Shown one piece after another: positions 7,208 to 15,933 of a DNA stretch of 64,000 nucleotides. The translations under genes were made by a program, and so were the position numbers. Source of the stretch: Dysosmobacter segnis. GTDB lineage: Bacteria > Bacillota > Clostridia > Oscillospirales > Oscillospiraceae. The number at the start of each line of letters is the position of its first letter. Position 1 is the first letter of the stretch. The stretch lies in NCBI RefSeq assembly GCF_014297285.1, contig NZ_JACOQI010000015.1:19497-83496 (forward strand). Reading direction: 5' to 3'. The notes under the pieces were generated by a model. It did no database searches. It worked only from the letters and a program-made list of their open reading frames with translations, and was not told the origin of the DNA.

Positions 7208-9418
7208 ATGCTATGTCGATATGAGCGCACCATCTTCAAGTCGGATAAGGGCTTCTGCATCTTCTCCTACAGCACCGAGGATCAGTCAGTTCCCAAGGAA
7301 GCGCATAACCGATCGTTCTACCACGACGATAAGATCCACTTCACGGCAATCGGCTATCACCTTGTAGCCTCAAATGCCGTGGAAGTAGAACTTGATGGCA
7401 CCTGGGAGAACTCGAAACATGGTCTTCAGCTATCGGTCTCAATGTGTAAGGAGATTGTTCCTACAAATCAGGCTGGTATCCTCGCATACCTGAGTAGTGG
7501 TGTGATTAAGGGCGTTGGCCCGGAGATTGCCAAAGCCATTGTTGCAAGGTTTGGGGATAAGACCATGGAGGTGCTGGACAAGGAGCCACAGAAGCTGCTG
7601 AGCATCAAGGGAATCGCCCAGAGGAAGCTCAAGGCCATCATCGCCTCCTATGAGGAGACAAAGGCCCTGAGCGACCTTATGATCTACTTGGCGCCGTTTG
7701 GTGTTTCAATGAAGAAGGCTGCGATGATCAAAGAAGAGTTCGGCGACAACAGCCTGAAGATCGTGAAGTCGGATCCCTTCCAGCTTTGTAAGATCAAAGG
7801 GTTTGGCTTTATGACCGTGGACTCGATTGCCCGCAAAACCAAGGTAAGCCTAAAGCATCCTATGCGATACTCCGGCGCAATCAATTATGTGCTGGATGAG
7901 GCCAGGGTATCTGGGCATCTCTTTCTCACCGTTGATGAGACCGTGGGTCAGTGCTATGACCTGCTCAACTCGGATTGTGAAGAAGAGGTGGTCTCCGAGG
8001 AGGAGATCCGACAGGCCATCTCCAATGAGCGTGTTGAGTCCCGTGTCTATGTTGAGGGATCTCGTGTGTACCTGAGCTATGAGCGTATGTGCGAAGTCAA
8101 AGCTGCCAAGCGGATTGTGTCCATGCTCCTCCAGGAAGGGTTCGATGAGATCCGTGACCTGGATGAAAAGATCGATCGGGCGGAGAAAAACTTGCATCAG
8201 AGACTGGCCCCTTCTCAGCGCAATGCTGTGAAGCTATGCTTGTCCTATCCCATATCCATCATGACTGGTGGACCGGGCAGCGGCAAGACGACAACGCTAA
8301 GGTTTATCTTGGACATCTACCAGGCAGCGTTCCCGTCAAACGAGATCCTTTTGGCTGCACCCACCGGTAGAGCCAGTCGGCGAATGTCGGAGCAAACGGG
8401 CAAATATGCCTCCACGCTTCACTCTGCTCTTGGTCTGGTCACCGAAGAGGATAGTCCACTCAACGATACGGAAATGCTTTCTGCAGATCTTATCGTGGTG
8501 GATGAGTTCTCCATGGTGGATATGCGCCTTGCGTATGTGCTGATGGAGCGAATCAAGCCAGGAGCCCAACTGATCATCGTAGGTGATGCTGACCAGCTTC
8601 CATCTGTCGGTGCCGGCAATGTGTTACGGGAGATGATCCGTAGCGAGAAGGTGCCAACGGCAGTTTTGGAAACGGTATTCCGGCAGGCATCCAATAGTCG
8701 GATAATCACCAATGCCCATGCAATCAATCATAATGACACACATCTACAGTATGGGGATGACTTCCAGATGCTCGAAGTGCAAAACTCGGAAGAGGCAGCG
8801 CGGCTGGTCATTAAAAACTATCTGCGCGAAGTTGCAATTCATGGCATAGAGAATGTTCAGATCCTATCGCCGTTTCGGAAGCGTGGCGCTGTGGCGTCCA
8901 ATGCATTGAACGAGACAATACGGGAACTCGTCAACCCTCCGAACAATCTGAAAAAGGAAATGAAGTGTGGCAGCCGGGTCTTCCGTGTGGGCGATCGCAT
9001 TATGCAGACTGTAAACAGGATCAATGTGTCGAATGGCGATGTCGGTATCATAACCGACGTGGAGACAGAGGATGATGATACGATTGCGCGTGTCAAGCTT
9101 CTGGATGGGCGTGAGCTGAGCTATACGCAGGAAATGTTGGAGGACCTTGAGTTTTCCTACTGTACGACCATCCATAAGAGCCAAGGACAAGAGTATCCGG
9201 TCATCATCGTTCCTCTTCTGAAGGAGCACTATATCATGTTGCGGCGAAATCTGCTCTATACAGCGGTGACCAGAGCCAAGGCAAAGGTCATTCTGATTGG
9301 GCAGAAACAAGCCGTATTTATTGCGATCCACAAATGTGATGTGGGTCAACGGAACACCGTCCTCGCTGATCGAATCGTGGCTTACTACAACCGCGAGCTC
9401 TGCAAGCGAGTGACTTGA
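7208..9418 (+). CDS. recD2: RecD2-like ATP-dependent DNA helicase
   Basis: A 736-residue SF1B helicase. The N-terminal part has helix-hairpin-helix-like segments (GVIKGVGPEIAKAI; LLSIKGIAQRKL). The motor contains Walker A GGPGSGKTTT near residue 355, Walker B VVDEFSMVD, GDADQLPSVG, and a C-terminal UvrD-like part with TIHKSQGQEYP and LLYTAVTRA. ATG 7208 is chosen because AAGGAG precedes it; the frame is open further upstream inside the exonuclease gene. It is slightly longer-range related to RecD of RecBCD but has no RecB or RecC partner here. It probably unwinds DNA for the recombination module. Confidence 0.88.
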   Translation: MLCRYERTIFKSDKGFCIFSYSTEDQSVPKEAHNRSFYHDDKIHFTAIGYHLVASNAVEVELDGTWENSKHGLQLSVSMCKEIVPTNQAGILAYLSSGVIKGVGPEIAKAIVARFGDKTMEVLDKEPQKLLSIKGIAQRKLKAIIASYEETKALSDLMIYLAPFGVSMKKAAMIKEEFGDNSLKIVKSDPFQLCKIKGFGFMTVDSIARKTKVSLKHPMRYSGAINYVLDEARVSGHLFLTVDETVGQCYDLLNSDCEEEVVSEEEIRQAISNERVESRVYVEGSRVYLSYERMCEVKAAKRIVSMLLQEGFDEIRDLDEKIDRAEKNLHQRLAPSQRNAVKLCLSYPISIMTGGPGSGKTTTLRFILDIYQAAFPSNEILLAAPTGRASRRMSEQTGKYASTLHSALGLVTEEDSPLNDTEMLSADLIVVDEFSMVDMRLAYVLMERIKPGAQLIIVGDADQLPSVGAGNVLREMIRSEKVPTAVLETVFRQASNSRIITNAHAINHNDTHLQYGDDFQMLEVQNSEEAARLVIKNYLREVAIHGIENVQILSPFRKRGAVASNALNETIRELVNPPNNLKKEMKCGSRVFRVGDRIMQTVNRINVSNGDVGIITDVETEDDDTIARVKLLDGRELSYTQEMLEDLEFSYCTTIHKSQGQEYPVIIVPLLKEHYIMLRRNLLYTAVTRAKAKVILIGQKQAVFIAIHKCDVGQRNTVLADRIVAYYNRELCKRVT

Positions 9419-9430
9419 TTTTTGGGAACC

Positions 9431-9470
9431 GGGGTGGTCAGAAGCCACCTCGTTTCTACATTTATTATGA
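9431..9470 (+). promoter_or_regulatory. Conserved hairpin leader, copy 1
   Basis: GGGGTGG pairs with CCACCTC (7 base pairs, one G-T) and is followed by TTTCTACATT and ATTATGA. A 33/40 identical copy is at 12,025-12,064, with changes in the stem that keep pairing. It sits between recD2 and the annealing-like gene. It may be an RNA control element, weak terminator or protein-binding leader. Confidence 0.5.
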
Positions 9471-9484
9471 AGGGAAGACTCAAC

Positions 9485-10300
9485 ATGAGTGAATTGAACA
9501 CAAACGCGATCCCGGCCATCAATGCCGTTGAAGGATTTAACCCTGCTGACTTTGTGCGTAACACCGTTGGAGAAGAAGGTGAAAACGATCTCTATTTGGA
9601 TGTCAAGTACCGACTCCTCTGGTTCCGGCTGCACTGCCCGAACGGCAAGATTGATCCGGAGCTTGTACATCTAGACGAGAAGAGCGCTGTTGTCTGCTGC
9701 AAGGTCTACGCAGACAAGGCTGACCCTGCTGACCAGTTCATTGGGAAAGCCTACTCTCAGCGCTTTCCTACTGAGGAGCGTTTTGGAGATCGCTTCCTGG
9801 AGATAGCAGAAACGGTGGCAAAAGGGCGTGCGCTGGCCGATGCCGGCTATGGTACGCAGTTCTGCATGAATGGAGAAACCCTGGCGAGCATCATCGCTGA
9901 CGCTCCCATCAAAATGCCGCCTGATGAAGACGCCGGACATCCGGGAAATGTAGCGGCCAGCTTTACTGCGCAGCCGATGCCTCCTGCAGTTCCGGCTCAG
10001 AGTGCTCCGGTGTCTCAGCCACCTCAGCAGATGCAGCCTCAGACACCCGCACAGCAGCCGAAAGCAGCTGCGCCTGAACCGCCCAAGACGGTTGATGAGT
10101 ATATGAGAGTCATGACCATCGAGCAGGCCAAGGCCGTTAAGGTTGATTTCGGCCGCTTTAACGGTTGGACCCTGGGCGATATTGCCATGAAGAACCCCGG
10201 AGATTTGGCGTGGTATGTGAAGAACTATTCTGGCCATAACCTTGCACTCAAGGCAGGTGCCACAAAGCTGCTGGAAGCTGTTGGTCAGATGGCCAGCTGA
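9485..10300 (+). CDS. Probable single-strand-annealing-like protein with ExoX-type C-terminal domain
   Basis: A 271-residue protein. The N-terminal half (YLDVKYRLLWFRLHCP; RFLEIAETVAKGRALADAG; GYGTQF) resembles phage single-strand-annealing or Rad52-like factors, where an EKAET..A.GRAL helix is typical. A proline/glutamine-rich linker (about residues 170-205) leads to a C-terminal domain with FGRFNGWTLGDIAMKNPGDLAWYVKN, similar to the small ExoX C-terminal domain. ATG 9485 is preceded by GAAGGG. With the YqaJ exonuclease it would form an exonuclease/annealase pair; the annealing role is inferred. Confidence 0.6.
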   Translation: MSELNTNAIPAINAVEGFNPADFVRNTVGEEGENDLYLDVKYRLLWFRLHCPNGKIDPELVHLDEKSAVVCCKVYADKADPADQFIGKAYSQRFPTEERFGDRFLEIAETVAKGRALADAGYGTQFCMNGETLASIIADAPIKMPPDEDAGHPGNVAASFTAQPMPPAVPAQSAPVSQPPQQMQPQTPAQQPKAAAPEPPKTVDEYMRVMTIEQAKAVKVDFGRFNGWTLGDIAMKNPGDLAWYVKNYSGHNLALKAGATKLLEAVGQMAS

Positions 10301-10328
10301 TTGGGCCCCTCACCGAGGGAGGTGATTG

Positions 10329-11423
10329 ATGATGGGCAGAAAACCAGATCTGCCATGTGACATCGAACAGGTAATTGATTTGCTTGGAATTGAAGTGATC
10401 AGAGATACCGGCACGCAACTACATTGTAGGTGTCCATTCTGTGCAGATCGAAAAGCTCATATGAATGTGAAGATCCGAGACAATGTGTTTCGGTGCAACC
10501 GCTGCGGCAAAGGTGGGGGCATCCTCCACCTTTACGCAGAGTTTTGCGAAGTCACCCTCCATACGGCCTATGAGGAGCTTTGTAAGATATTCGGTCCCGA
10601 CAGCAATGAAAAACCGCGCGAGTATAAGAGAAGGCGGAAGATAATTGAGACAGCGGAACTGCCGATAGCCTCAGCTGAGGTGCGAGATAACACCTATTCA
10701 AATCTGCTCTCACTTTTGACCCTGTGCCCCACACATCAAGCATCGCTGAAGGAACGAGGCCTGACCCGAGATGAGATTGACTGGCTTGGCTATCGGACAA
10801 CCCCCACGACACGCCTGAGACGGATCGTGACTGAGTTGCTGGAGCGCGGTTGTGTTCTTGATGGTGTTCCTGGTTTCTATTGCCAGAAAGATACCGGGCA
10901 GTGGACGCTCGACATCAGAGGTTCTGGAATCATGCTCCCGGATCGAAATCTTAATGGGCAAATTGAGGCCATTCAGGTTCGACTCGACAAGGTTTATAAC
11001 CAGAAGTTCTATAACCTAACGAGCATCGATCAGTACTATGGAACACAGTCCAAGTGCTGTCCACATTATGTCGGGGTTCACGAAGGCGACGAGGTAGTCT
11101 GTCTCACAGAAGGCGTGATGAAGGCAGATATTGCCTACAGTTTTGCACTTGGCACCTCATATGAAAGTGGTTTTGCCGGCCTTACCGGAGTGCCAAGCTA
11201 TTCCCAGTTCGAGCGTGCGCTTGAAGAGCTTAACTCTATCGGCGTGGTACGAATCAACATTATGGTTGACTCGGACTACCAGGTCAAAGAAGAGGTCCGA
11301 AAGGCGCGTGATCGCTATATCGAAATGGGGGTTGCTGCTGGCTTTGAGGTGGCTCCGATTACCTGGACACAAAAGCGGAAAGGCGTAGATGATCTCTATA
11401 AGCACCTTTTCCGGAACAAATGA
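10329..11423 (+). CDS. Primase-like protein with CHC2 zinc finger and TOPRIM-like (DUF3854-type) domain
   Basis: The 364-residue protein has an N-terminal CHC2-type zinc finger (LHCRCPFCADRKAH then VFRCNRCGKGGG, residues about 33-60) as in DnaG primases. Its C-terminal half contains VCLTEGVMKADIAYSF and NIMVDSDYQ, matching the glutamate and DxD parts of a TOPRIM-like fold. No central DnaG RNA-polymerase core of normal length is evident. GGGAGG precedes ATG 10,329; ATG 10,332 is also possible. It likely primes or initiates replication of the excised element. Confidence 0.75.
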   Translation: MMGRKPDLPCDIEQVIDLLGIEVIRDTGTQLHCRCPFCADRKAHMNVKIRDNVFRCNRCGKGGGILHLYAEFCEVTLHTAYEELCKIFGPDSNEKPREYKRRRKIIETAELPIASAEVRDNTYSNLLSLLTLCPTHQASLKERGLTRDEIDWLGYRTTPTTRLRRIVTELLERGCVLDGVPGFYCQKDTGQWTLDIRGSGIMLPDRNLNGQIEAIQVRLDKVYNQKFYNLTSIDQYYGTQSKCCPHYVGVHEGDEVVCLTEGVMKADIAYSFALGTSYESGFAGLTGVPSYSQFERALEELNSIGVVRINIMVDSDYQVKEEVRKARDRYIEMGVAAGFEVAPITWTQKRKGVDDLYKHLFRNK

Positions 11424-11432
11424 TTATGACTT

Positions 11433-11458
11433 GGGCTGCAGCATTTTAGCTGCAGCCC
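11433..11458 (+). other. Perfect 10-base-pair hairpin between genes
   Basis: GGGCTGCAGC (11,433-11,442) and GCTGCAGCCC (11,449-11,458) form a perfect stem with a 6-base loop. There is no T tract, so it may pause transcription or stabilise RNA ends rather than terminate. Confidence 0.5.
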
Positions 11459-11480
11459 TCTGCGTATGAGGAGAATCTAT

Positions 11481-11861
11481 ATGGTTCCTATTGAAAACCA
11501 AGAGCGACCGAACATCAAGTCAGTCTATACTTGCTCGAACTGTGAGAAGGCTCTGTTTGATGGCGATGATGACCATCCGAGATGGAACTTCTGCCCCATG
11601 TGCGGCCAGGAGATTGAGTGGGATAAATCTGCAAAGGTCGTTTGGGAAGAAAAAAACTGTAATGTCTGTGGCGGTTGGCTTGTTAAGCGCCACCCTGCAG
11701 GTTTTTGGTATGCCTCAAGCGACTATATTGGGATGGATACCTGCTACACCTGTTGGCTCGAGGAGTGCCTTACGACCAACTGCCTTGGCTGTAAGCGAGG
11801 GAACTATCCGGACTGCAAGTGGATTGATTTGAAAAAGTCTTATCAGGAGGAAGACAAATGA
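11481..11861 (+). CDS. Zinc-ribbon protein, 126 residues
   Basis: Three cysteine pairs are visible: YTCSNCEKAL with FCPMCGQE, NCNVCGGW with CYTCW, and a C-terminal CLGCKRGNYPDC. The protein probably binds two or three zinc ions and may contact DNA or protein. ATG 11,481 is chosen over the ATG at 11,466 because the latter lies in the AGGAGAA ribosome binding site. It overlaps the next small gene by 4 bases. No named family. Confidence 0.65.
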   Translation: MVPIENQERPNIKSVYTCSNCEKALFDGDDDHPRWNFCPMCGQEIEWDKSAKVVWEEKNCNVCGGWLVKRHPAGFWYASSDYIGMDTCYTCWLEECLTTNCLGCKRGNYPDCKWIDLKKSYQEEDK

Positions 11862-11992
11862 GCGTTGAGATCTATATTGATGACTTGAAGCCTGACATTC
11901 AAAGACAGGTATTGGAAGAGCTGGGGCTCGAAACTGCAGAAGATGGGAATTATGATATTATCCCTCTTTTCAGCGTAGAGAGACCGGAATGA
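11858..11992 (+). CDS. Very small protein, 44 residues
   Basis: ATGAGCG at 11,858 overlaps the previous stop (ATGA) and follows CAGGAGGAAG at ideal spacing. The peptide begins MSVEIYIDDLKPDIQRQVLE, is acidic and probably helical, and ends at TGA 11,992. Its strong ribosome binding site and coupling support a real gene. Function unknown. Confidence 0.55.
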   Translation: MSVEIYIDDLKPDIQRQVLEELGLETAEDGNYDIIPLFSVERPE

Positions 11993-12024
11993 TTTTTGGG
12001 CAGATCACAAATTTTTAGTAGAGG

Positions 12025-12064
12025 GGGGGTGGTCAAACACACCCTCATTTCTACATTCATTATG
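12025..12064 (+). promoter_or_regulatory. Conserved hairpin leader, copy 2
   Basis: GGGGGTG pairs with CACCCTC and is followed by ATTTCTACATTCATTATGA, closely matching the copy at 9431-9470. It lies in the 140-base gap before the DUF6870-like gene. A short palindrome GGGATA-A-TATCCC at 12,100-12,112 lies just before the AAGGAGGT of that gene. Confidence 0.5.
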
Positions 12065-12132
12065 AGGAGTGAACTGCTGGAATAATCCAAATAATACTAG
12101 GGATAATATCCCAAGGAGGTGCTATCGGTATT

Positions 12133-12462
12133 ATGGAAGAACCTAAGATTACTTCTGGTACAGTGCCATATATCGCATCTGAAATCCCTGATGATCCAAG
12201 AGATATCACACCCGAGCAGTGGGAAGCGATGAAGGCGGTTGATATTCGGACAGTAGACAAGTCTCAGCTTGTAGACTTGAGCACCGTTCACATTGATGAA
12301 TCCTTGCCTGTGCGTGAAAGAGTGCTCAGTTATCTGAAGCAAGTGAAGAATCCATACTGTGTCCGAGTGGGCAACTTTGCTGTCAAGGTGAAATACAAAG
12401 AGGACGGGCCATCCTTTGAGGAAGTGTTCAAGCATCTGCTGCAGCAGCAGAGCATGATGTAA
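12133..12462 (+). CDS. DUF6870-like small protein
   Basis: A 109-residue acidic protein with the segment VDIRTVDKSQLVDLSTVHID and a C-terminal VKNPYCVRVGNFAVKVKYKE. This pattern resembles a family (annotated DUF6870) often found next to recombinase genes in clostridial elements; recognition is by eye. Start ATG 12,133 follows AAGGAGGTG with slightly long spacing. It immediately precedes the recombinase operon and could influence its control, but no function is known. Confidence 0.6.
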   Translation: MEEPKITSGTVPYIASEIPDDPRDITPEQWEAMKAVDIRTVDKSQLVDLSTVHIDESLPVRERVLSYLKQVKNPYCVRVGNFAVKVKYKEDGPSFEEVFKHLLQQQSMM

Positions 12463-12506
12463 TTCTTGCCAGGTCCGTTTTTCATCTGGATAAAGGGCCA
12501 TAGATG

Positions 12507-12577
12507 TGGTATAATAGCCTCGGACTAAATCAAGCATACTCACTCCTTAGGCAGACAGACCACGCCAAAGGAGTGAG
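12507..12577 (+). promoter_or_regulatory. Recombinase promoter and RBS-covering inverted repeat
   Basis: An extended -10 box TGGTATAAT (12,507-12,515) stands 65 bases before the first recombinase. CTCACTCCTT (12,539-12,548) is a perfect 10-base inverted partner of AAGGAGTGAG (12,568-12,577), which contains the ribosome binding site of the recombinase at 12,581. Folding of the mRNA would hide that site. The repeat could alternatively bind recombinase. Confidence 0.6.
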
Positions 12578-12580
12578 ATT

Positions 12581-14242
12581 ATGCAGAATAATGCGAACGA
12601 GATGGCTGTGTTTAATACCGCCATCTATGTGCGTCTTTCCAAGGAAGACATCGTTGCGGCGCAATCTGGCCGTGAGAGCAACAGCATTACCAACCAGAAG
12701 CAGCTTATCCTGGACTTTCTGAAGGATAAGCCTGAATTTAATATTGTCTCCATTCGTATAGACGATGGATATACAGGGACGAATTTTGACCGTCCAGCCT
12801 TTCAGCGCATGCTGAACGATATTAAGGCTGGACGGATCAATTGCGTGGTCGTAAAAGACCTGTCCCGTTTCGGAAGAGAGTATATCAATTCCGGAAAGTA
12901 TATCCACCGTCTATTTCCTGTTTTAGGGGTGCGCTTAATCGCTATCAATGACAACATCGACACGATTACCCGTGACGAGAGTAGCGAGTTTAGCATCACG
13001 CTCAAGAACTTGATGAATGACAACTACAGCCGTGACATCTCAGTGAAGGTCAGAAGCCAGCTGCAGGTGAAGCGGAAACATGGTGACTTTATTTGTCCGT
13101 TTGCACCGTATGGGTACCAGAAGTGCGAGGGAAACCACAATCGAATTGAGCCCGATCCCTATGCTGCCACAGTTGTCCAGGATATTTTCAACTGGAAAAT
13201 TCAAGGCATGACGAACAATGGCATAGCAATTCGGCTTGCAGAGAGCGGAATTCTTGCGCCGCTGGAGTATAAGCGCCACAAGGGAGAGCCGTTATTCTCC
13301 GGCTTCAAAATGAAGGAACGGTGCGAATGGACAGCGCAGGCAGTTGCCCGGATACTCACCAACCCGATCTATATTGGAACCCTCCGCCAAGGCCTTCGCC
13401 GTAGACCAAACTATAAAATCAAGAAATCAATACCAACAGAAGAAAACGAGTGGGTTGTGATCCACGACGCCCATGAGCCTGTTGTCACGAAGAGGACATT
13501 CTATCTTGCTCAAAAAGCTCTTCTGATAGATACGCGAGCAGCACCACGAGCAACGACAGTTTATCCGCTATCCGGCTTGTTGGAATGCGGAGAATGCGGG
13601 AACGCAGTTACTCGAAGCACAATTAACAACGGATATAAGTTATACAGCTATTTCCGCTGCAGCGTGCGCACGAAAGAGAATCGCTGTGAACTCAAGCAGG
13701 TACCAGAGGCACAGGTTGAGGCAGCTGTCCTTCAGCTATTGCAAGAGCATATCAGCGCGGTGGTTGAGCTCGACCGGTGTCTATCTGAAATTCAGCAGGT
13801 GCCATATCAGAAAATCAATGTTGCCAAGTGTGAGCAGCGCAGAGAAAAACTTGCGGCAGAAATCGCTCGTTATCGCGATCTGAAGGCATCTCTCTATGAA
13901 GATATGAAAGAAGGACTCATTTCGAAGACTGACTTCTGTGACATCAGAGGTCAGTATGATGCAAGAATTGCCGATGCGCTGATTGCTCAGGAGCAGATCG
14001 ACCGAGAACTCAGTATCTATCTCTCGGGCGAACAGTCCCCGAACAACTGGATGAAGACATTTACCGAACATCGAGGATTGAAATCACTCACGCGGGCAGT
14101 TGTTCTGGAGTGCATTGAAAAAGTTGTTATTCACAAAGACGAAAAGTTGGAAATCATCTTTGAGCATTCCGAGGACTATGCCCGTTTGGTGAGCAGCCTG
14201 CAGGAATATGCCGCGCGTGGAATACTAGGGGAGGCGATGTAA
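12581..14242 (+). CDS. Large serine recombinase 1
   Basis: A 553-residue recombinase. The N-terminal resolvase domain shows IYVRLSKED, with the catalytic Ser near residue 17, then DDGYTGTNFDRPAF and VVVKDLSRFGRE (active-site arginines). A central recombinase domain, a zinc ribbon (CGECGNAVTR ... CELK, about residues 335-375) and a coiled coil follow. Such enzymes integrate and excise elements between short att sites. It is followed after 2 bases by recombinase 2, suggesting coordinated expression. Confidence 0.93.
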   Translation: MQNNANEMAVFNTAIYVRLSKEDIVAAQSGRESNSITNQKQLILDFLKDKPEFNIVSIRIDDGYTGTNFDRPAFQRMLNDIKAGRINCVVVKDLSRFGREYINSGKYIHRLFPVLGVRLIAINDNIDTITRDESSEFSITLKNLMNDNYSRDISVKVRSQLQVKRKHGDFICPFAPYGYQKCEGNHNRIEPDPYAATVVQDIFNWKIQGMTNNGIAIRLAESGILAPLEYKRHKGEPLFSGFKMKERCEWTAQAVARILTNPIYIGTLRQGLRRRPNYKIKKSIPTEENEWVVIHDAHEPVVTKRTFYLAQKALLIDTRAAPRATTVYPLSGLLECGECGNAVTRSTINNGYKLYSYFRCSVRTKENRCELKQVPEAQVEAAVLQLLQEHISAVVELDRCLSEIQQVPYQKINVAKCEQRREKLAAEIARYRDLKASLYEDMKEGLISKTDFCDIRGQYDARIADALIAQEQIDRELSIYLSGEQSPNNWMKTFTEHRGLKSLTRAVVLECIEKVVIHKDEKLEIIFEHSEDYARLVSSLQEYAARGILGEAM

Positions 14243-14244
14243 GC

Positions 14245-15933
14245 ATGGCAAGAAAGAGCAGAAAAAATGTCCAAGTCACACCCGCAGTTGTTGTAGGCCC
14301 CGTCCAGTACAAGGTAGCGCTCTATGCCAGAATCTCGGTTGAGAACGAACAAAAGCGAGAAGCAGACACCATAGGTAATCAGATTGCGTTGCTGAAGGAC
14401 TTTGTTTCCCAGCATCAGGATTTAGTTGTCTTTGACCTCTATTGTGATGACGATATCTCGGGAGTTAGCTTTGTGCGCCCGGAATTCGCTCGAATGATGA
14501 ATGACATCCGAGCTGGCAAGGTGACCTGTGTGATTGTCAAAGACTTGTCTCGTCTGGGGCGAAATATGATTGAGAGCGGTGAATATATTGAGCAGATCTT
14601 TCCGAGAATGGGTGTGCGCTTTATCTCCGTTACCGATCGCTTTGATTCATTGCGGGATGATGCCGACATTTCAATCCAACTGAAAAATTTTGCAAACGAG
14701 GCATATGCGAGAGACATTTCCAAGAAAATTCGGGCGGTGAAACGGACGCAGCAGCTTGCTGGTAAGTGGACCACTGGCACTCCGCCATATGGATATATGT
14801 TAGATCCGGATGACAAGTACCACCTATTTCCTGATCCGCAAACGGGGCCAATCGTTCTTGCCATTTTCCGTATGGTGGCAGAGAATCATACTCTCCACTT
14901 CATAGCGAAAACTCTGAATGAGCAAGGGGTGCCCAGTCCCGGACGCTATCTGTACGATATTGGTTTGCGGAAGACGGAGAAGTTCAAAAATGCCATCTGG
15001 TATCTGCAAACGATCAAGAAAATTCTTGTCGATCCGGTCTATCTTGGTTGGATTGTGTCCGGAAAGTACAGAAGCCAGCTGTGCGAGCGGGGGACAAAGA
15101 CTACAGTTAAAACGCCCGAAGAGGAATGGATTATCAATAAAGGTATGCATGAACCCATTGTTTCCAAAGAGCTTTTTGATAAGGTTCAGGACATCCTCTC
15201 GGCTAGGCAAAGTGAACAGGGCCTTGCGACTATCTACGATTCCAAGAGTAAACGAAGAAGTATGTTCAAAGGAATTCTTCGTTGCGGAGAATGTGGTCGC
15301 AGTATGTACTTGCGCAGTAAATCTAATCGCGGTTATTACTATTATTGCACTCTCCATGAGAATTACAATGCCACCATTTGTCCCAAGAAAGCGGTCAAAC
15401 AGGAGGATGTAGAGTCCCTTGCCCTGCGGCTTATCCAAACTCAGATAAGAGCATTCTCCGATGCCCAGAGACTGATTGCCAACTTGAATGCTACGCCTTC
15501 TTCGCAGACCCGCTATCAGATATATGAAACCCAGATTGATGATGCAAAGAGAAATATTGAAAAGTTCAATCAGCTGAAGGCAGCCCTGTATGGCGATTTT
15601 GCAGATGGGCTTCTGAGCCATCAAGATTACACAGATCTGAGCGAGGACTACTCTAGGAGGGCGGATGATTTGAGAATCTTTATTGCTGAATTGGAGAAGG
15701 AAAAGGAAAAGTACTCAGCGGGATTTGGCAGCAAAATGCAGTGGGCACTGTTGGTTGAAAAGTATAAGGATCAGGAGTCCCTTGACGCTGAGATGGCAGC
15801 AGCCTTCATTGAGACGCTTACCTTGTTTAACGATGGCCATGTTGAAGTGGCATTCCGCCATCGTGATGAGATTGAACAGGTTCTCTATGTCGCTGCGACC
15901 CGAGGAAAGGAGGCGGAGAGATATGCCGGATAA
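14245..15933 (+). CDS. Large serine recombinase 2
   Basis: A 562-residue paralogue of the flanking enzymes: LYARISVENEQ (catalytic Ser), DDDISGVSFVRPEF, VIVKDLSRLGRNMIESG, a central recombinase domain, the zinc ribbon LRCGECGRSMYL ... YYYC, and a coiled coil at about residues 430-500. It begins 2 bases after the stop of recombinase 1 with GGGGAGG just upstream, and overlaps recombinase 3. Sequence divergence from its neighbours suggests distinct roles rather than recent duplication. Confidence 0.93.
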   Translation: MARKSRKNVQVTPAVVVGPVQYKVALYARISVENEQKREADTIGNQIALLKDFVSQHQDLVVFDLYCDDDISGVSFVRPEFARMMNDIRAGKVTCVIVKDLSRLGRNMIESGEYIEQIFPRMGVRFISVTDRFDSLRDDADISIQLKNFANEAYARDISKKIRAVKRTQQLAGKWTTGTPPYGYMLDPDDKYHLFPDPQTGPIVLAIFRMVAENHTLHFIAKTLNEQGVPSPGRYLYDIGLRKTEKFKNAIWYLQTIKKILVDPVYLGWIVSGKYRSQLCERGTKTTVKTPEEEWIINKGMHEPIVSKELFDKVQDILSARQSEQGLATIYDSKSKRRSMFKGILRCGECGRSMYLRSKSNRGYYYYCTLHENYNATICPKKAVKQEDVESLALRLIQTQIRAFSDAQRLIANLNATPSSQTRYQIYETQIDDAKRNIEKFNQLKAALYGDFADGLLSHQDYTDLSEDYSRRADDLRIFIAELEKEKEKYSAGFGSKMQWALLVEKYKDQESLDAEMAAAFIETLTLFNDGHVEVAFRHRDEIEQVLYVAATRGKEAERYAG

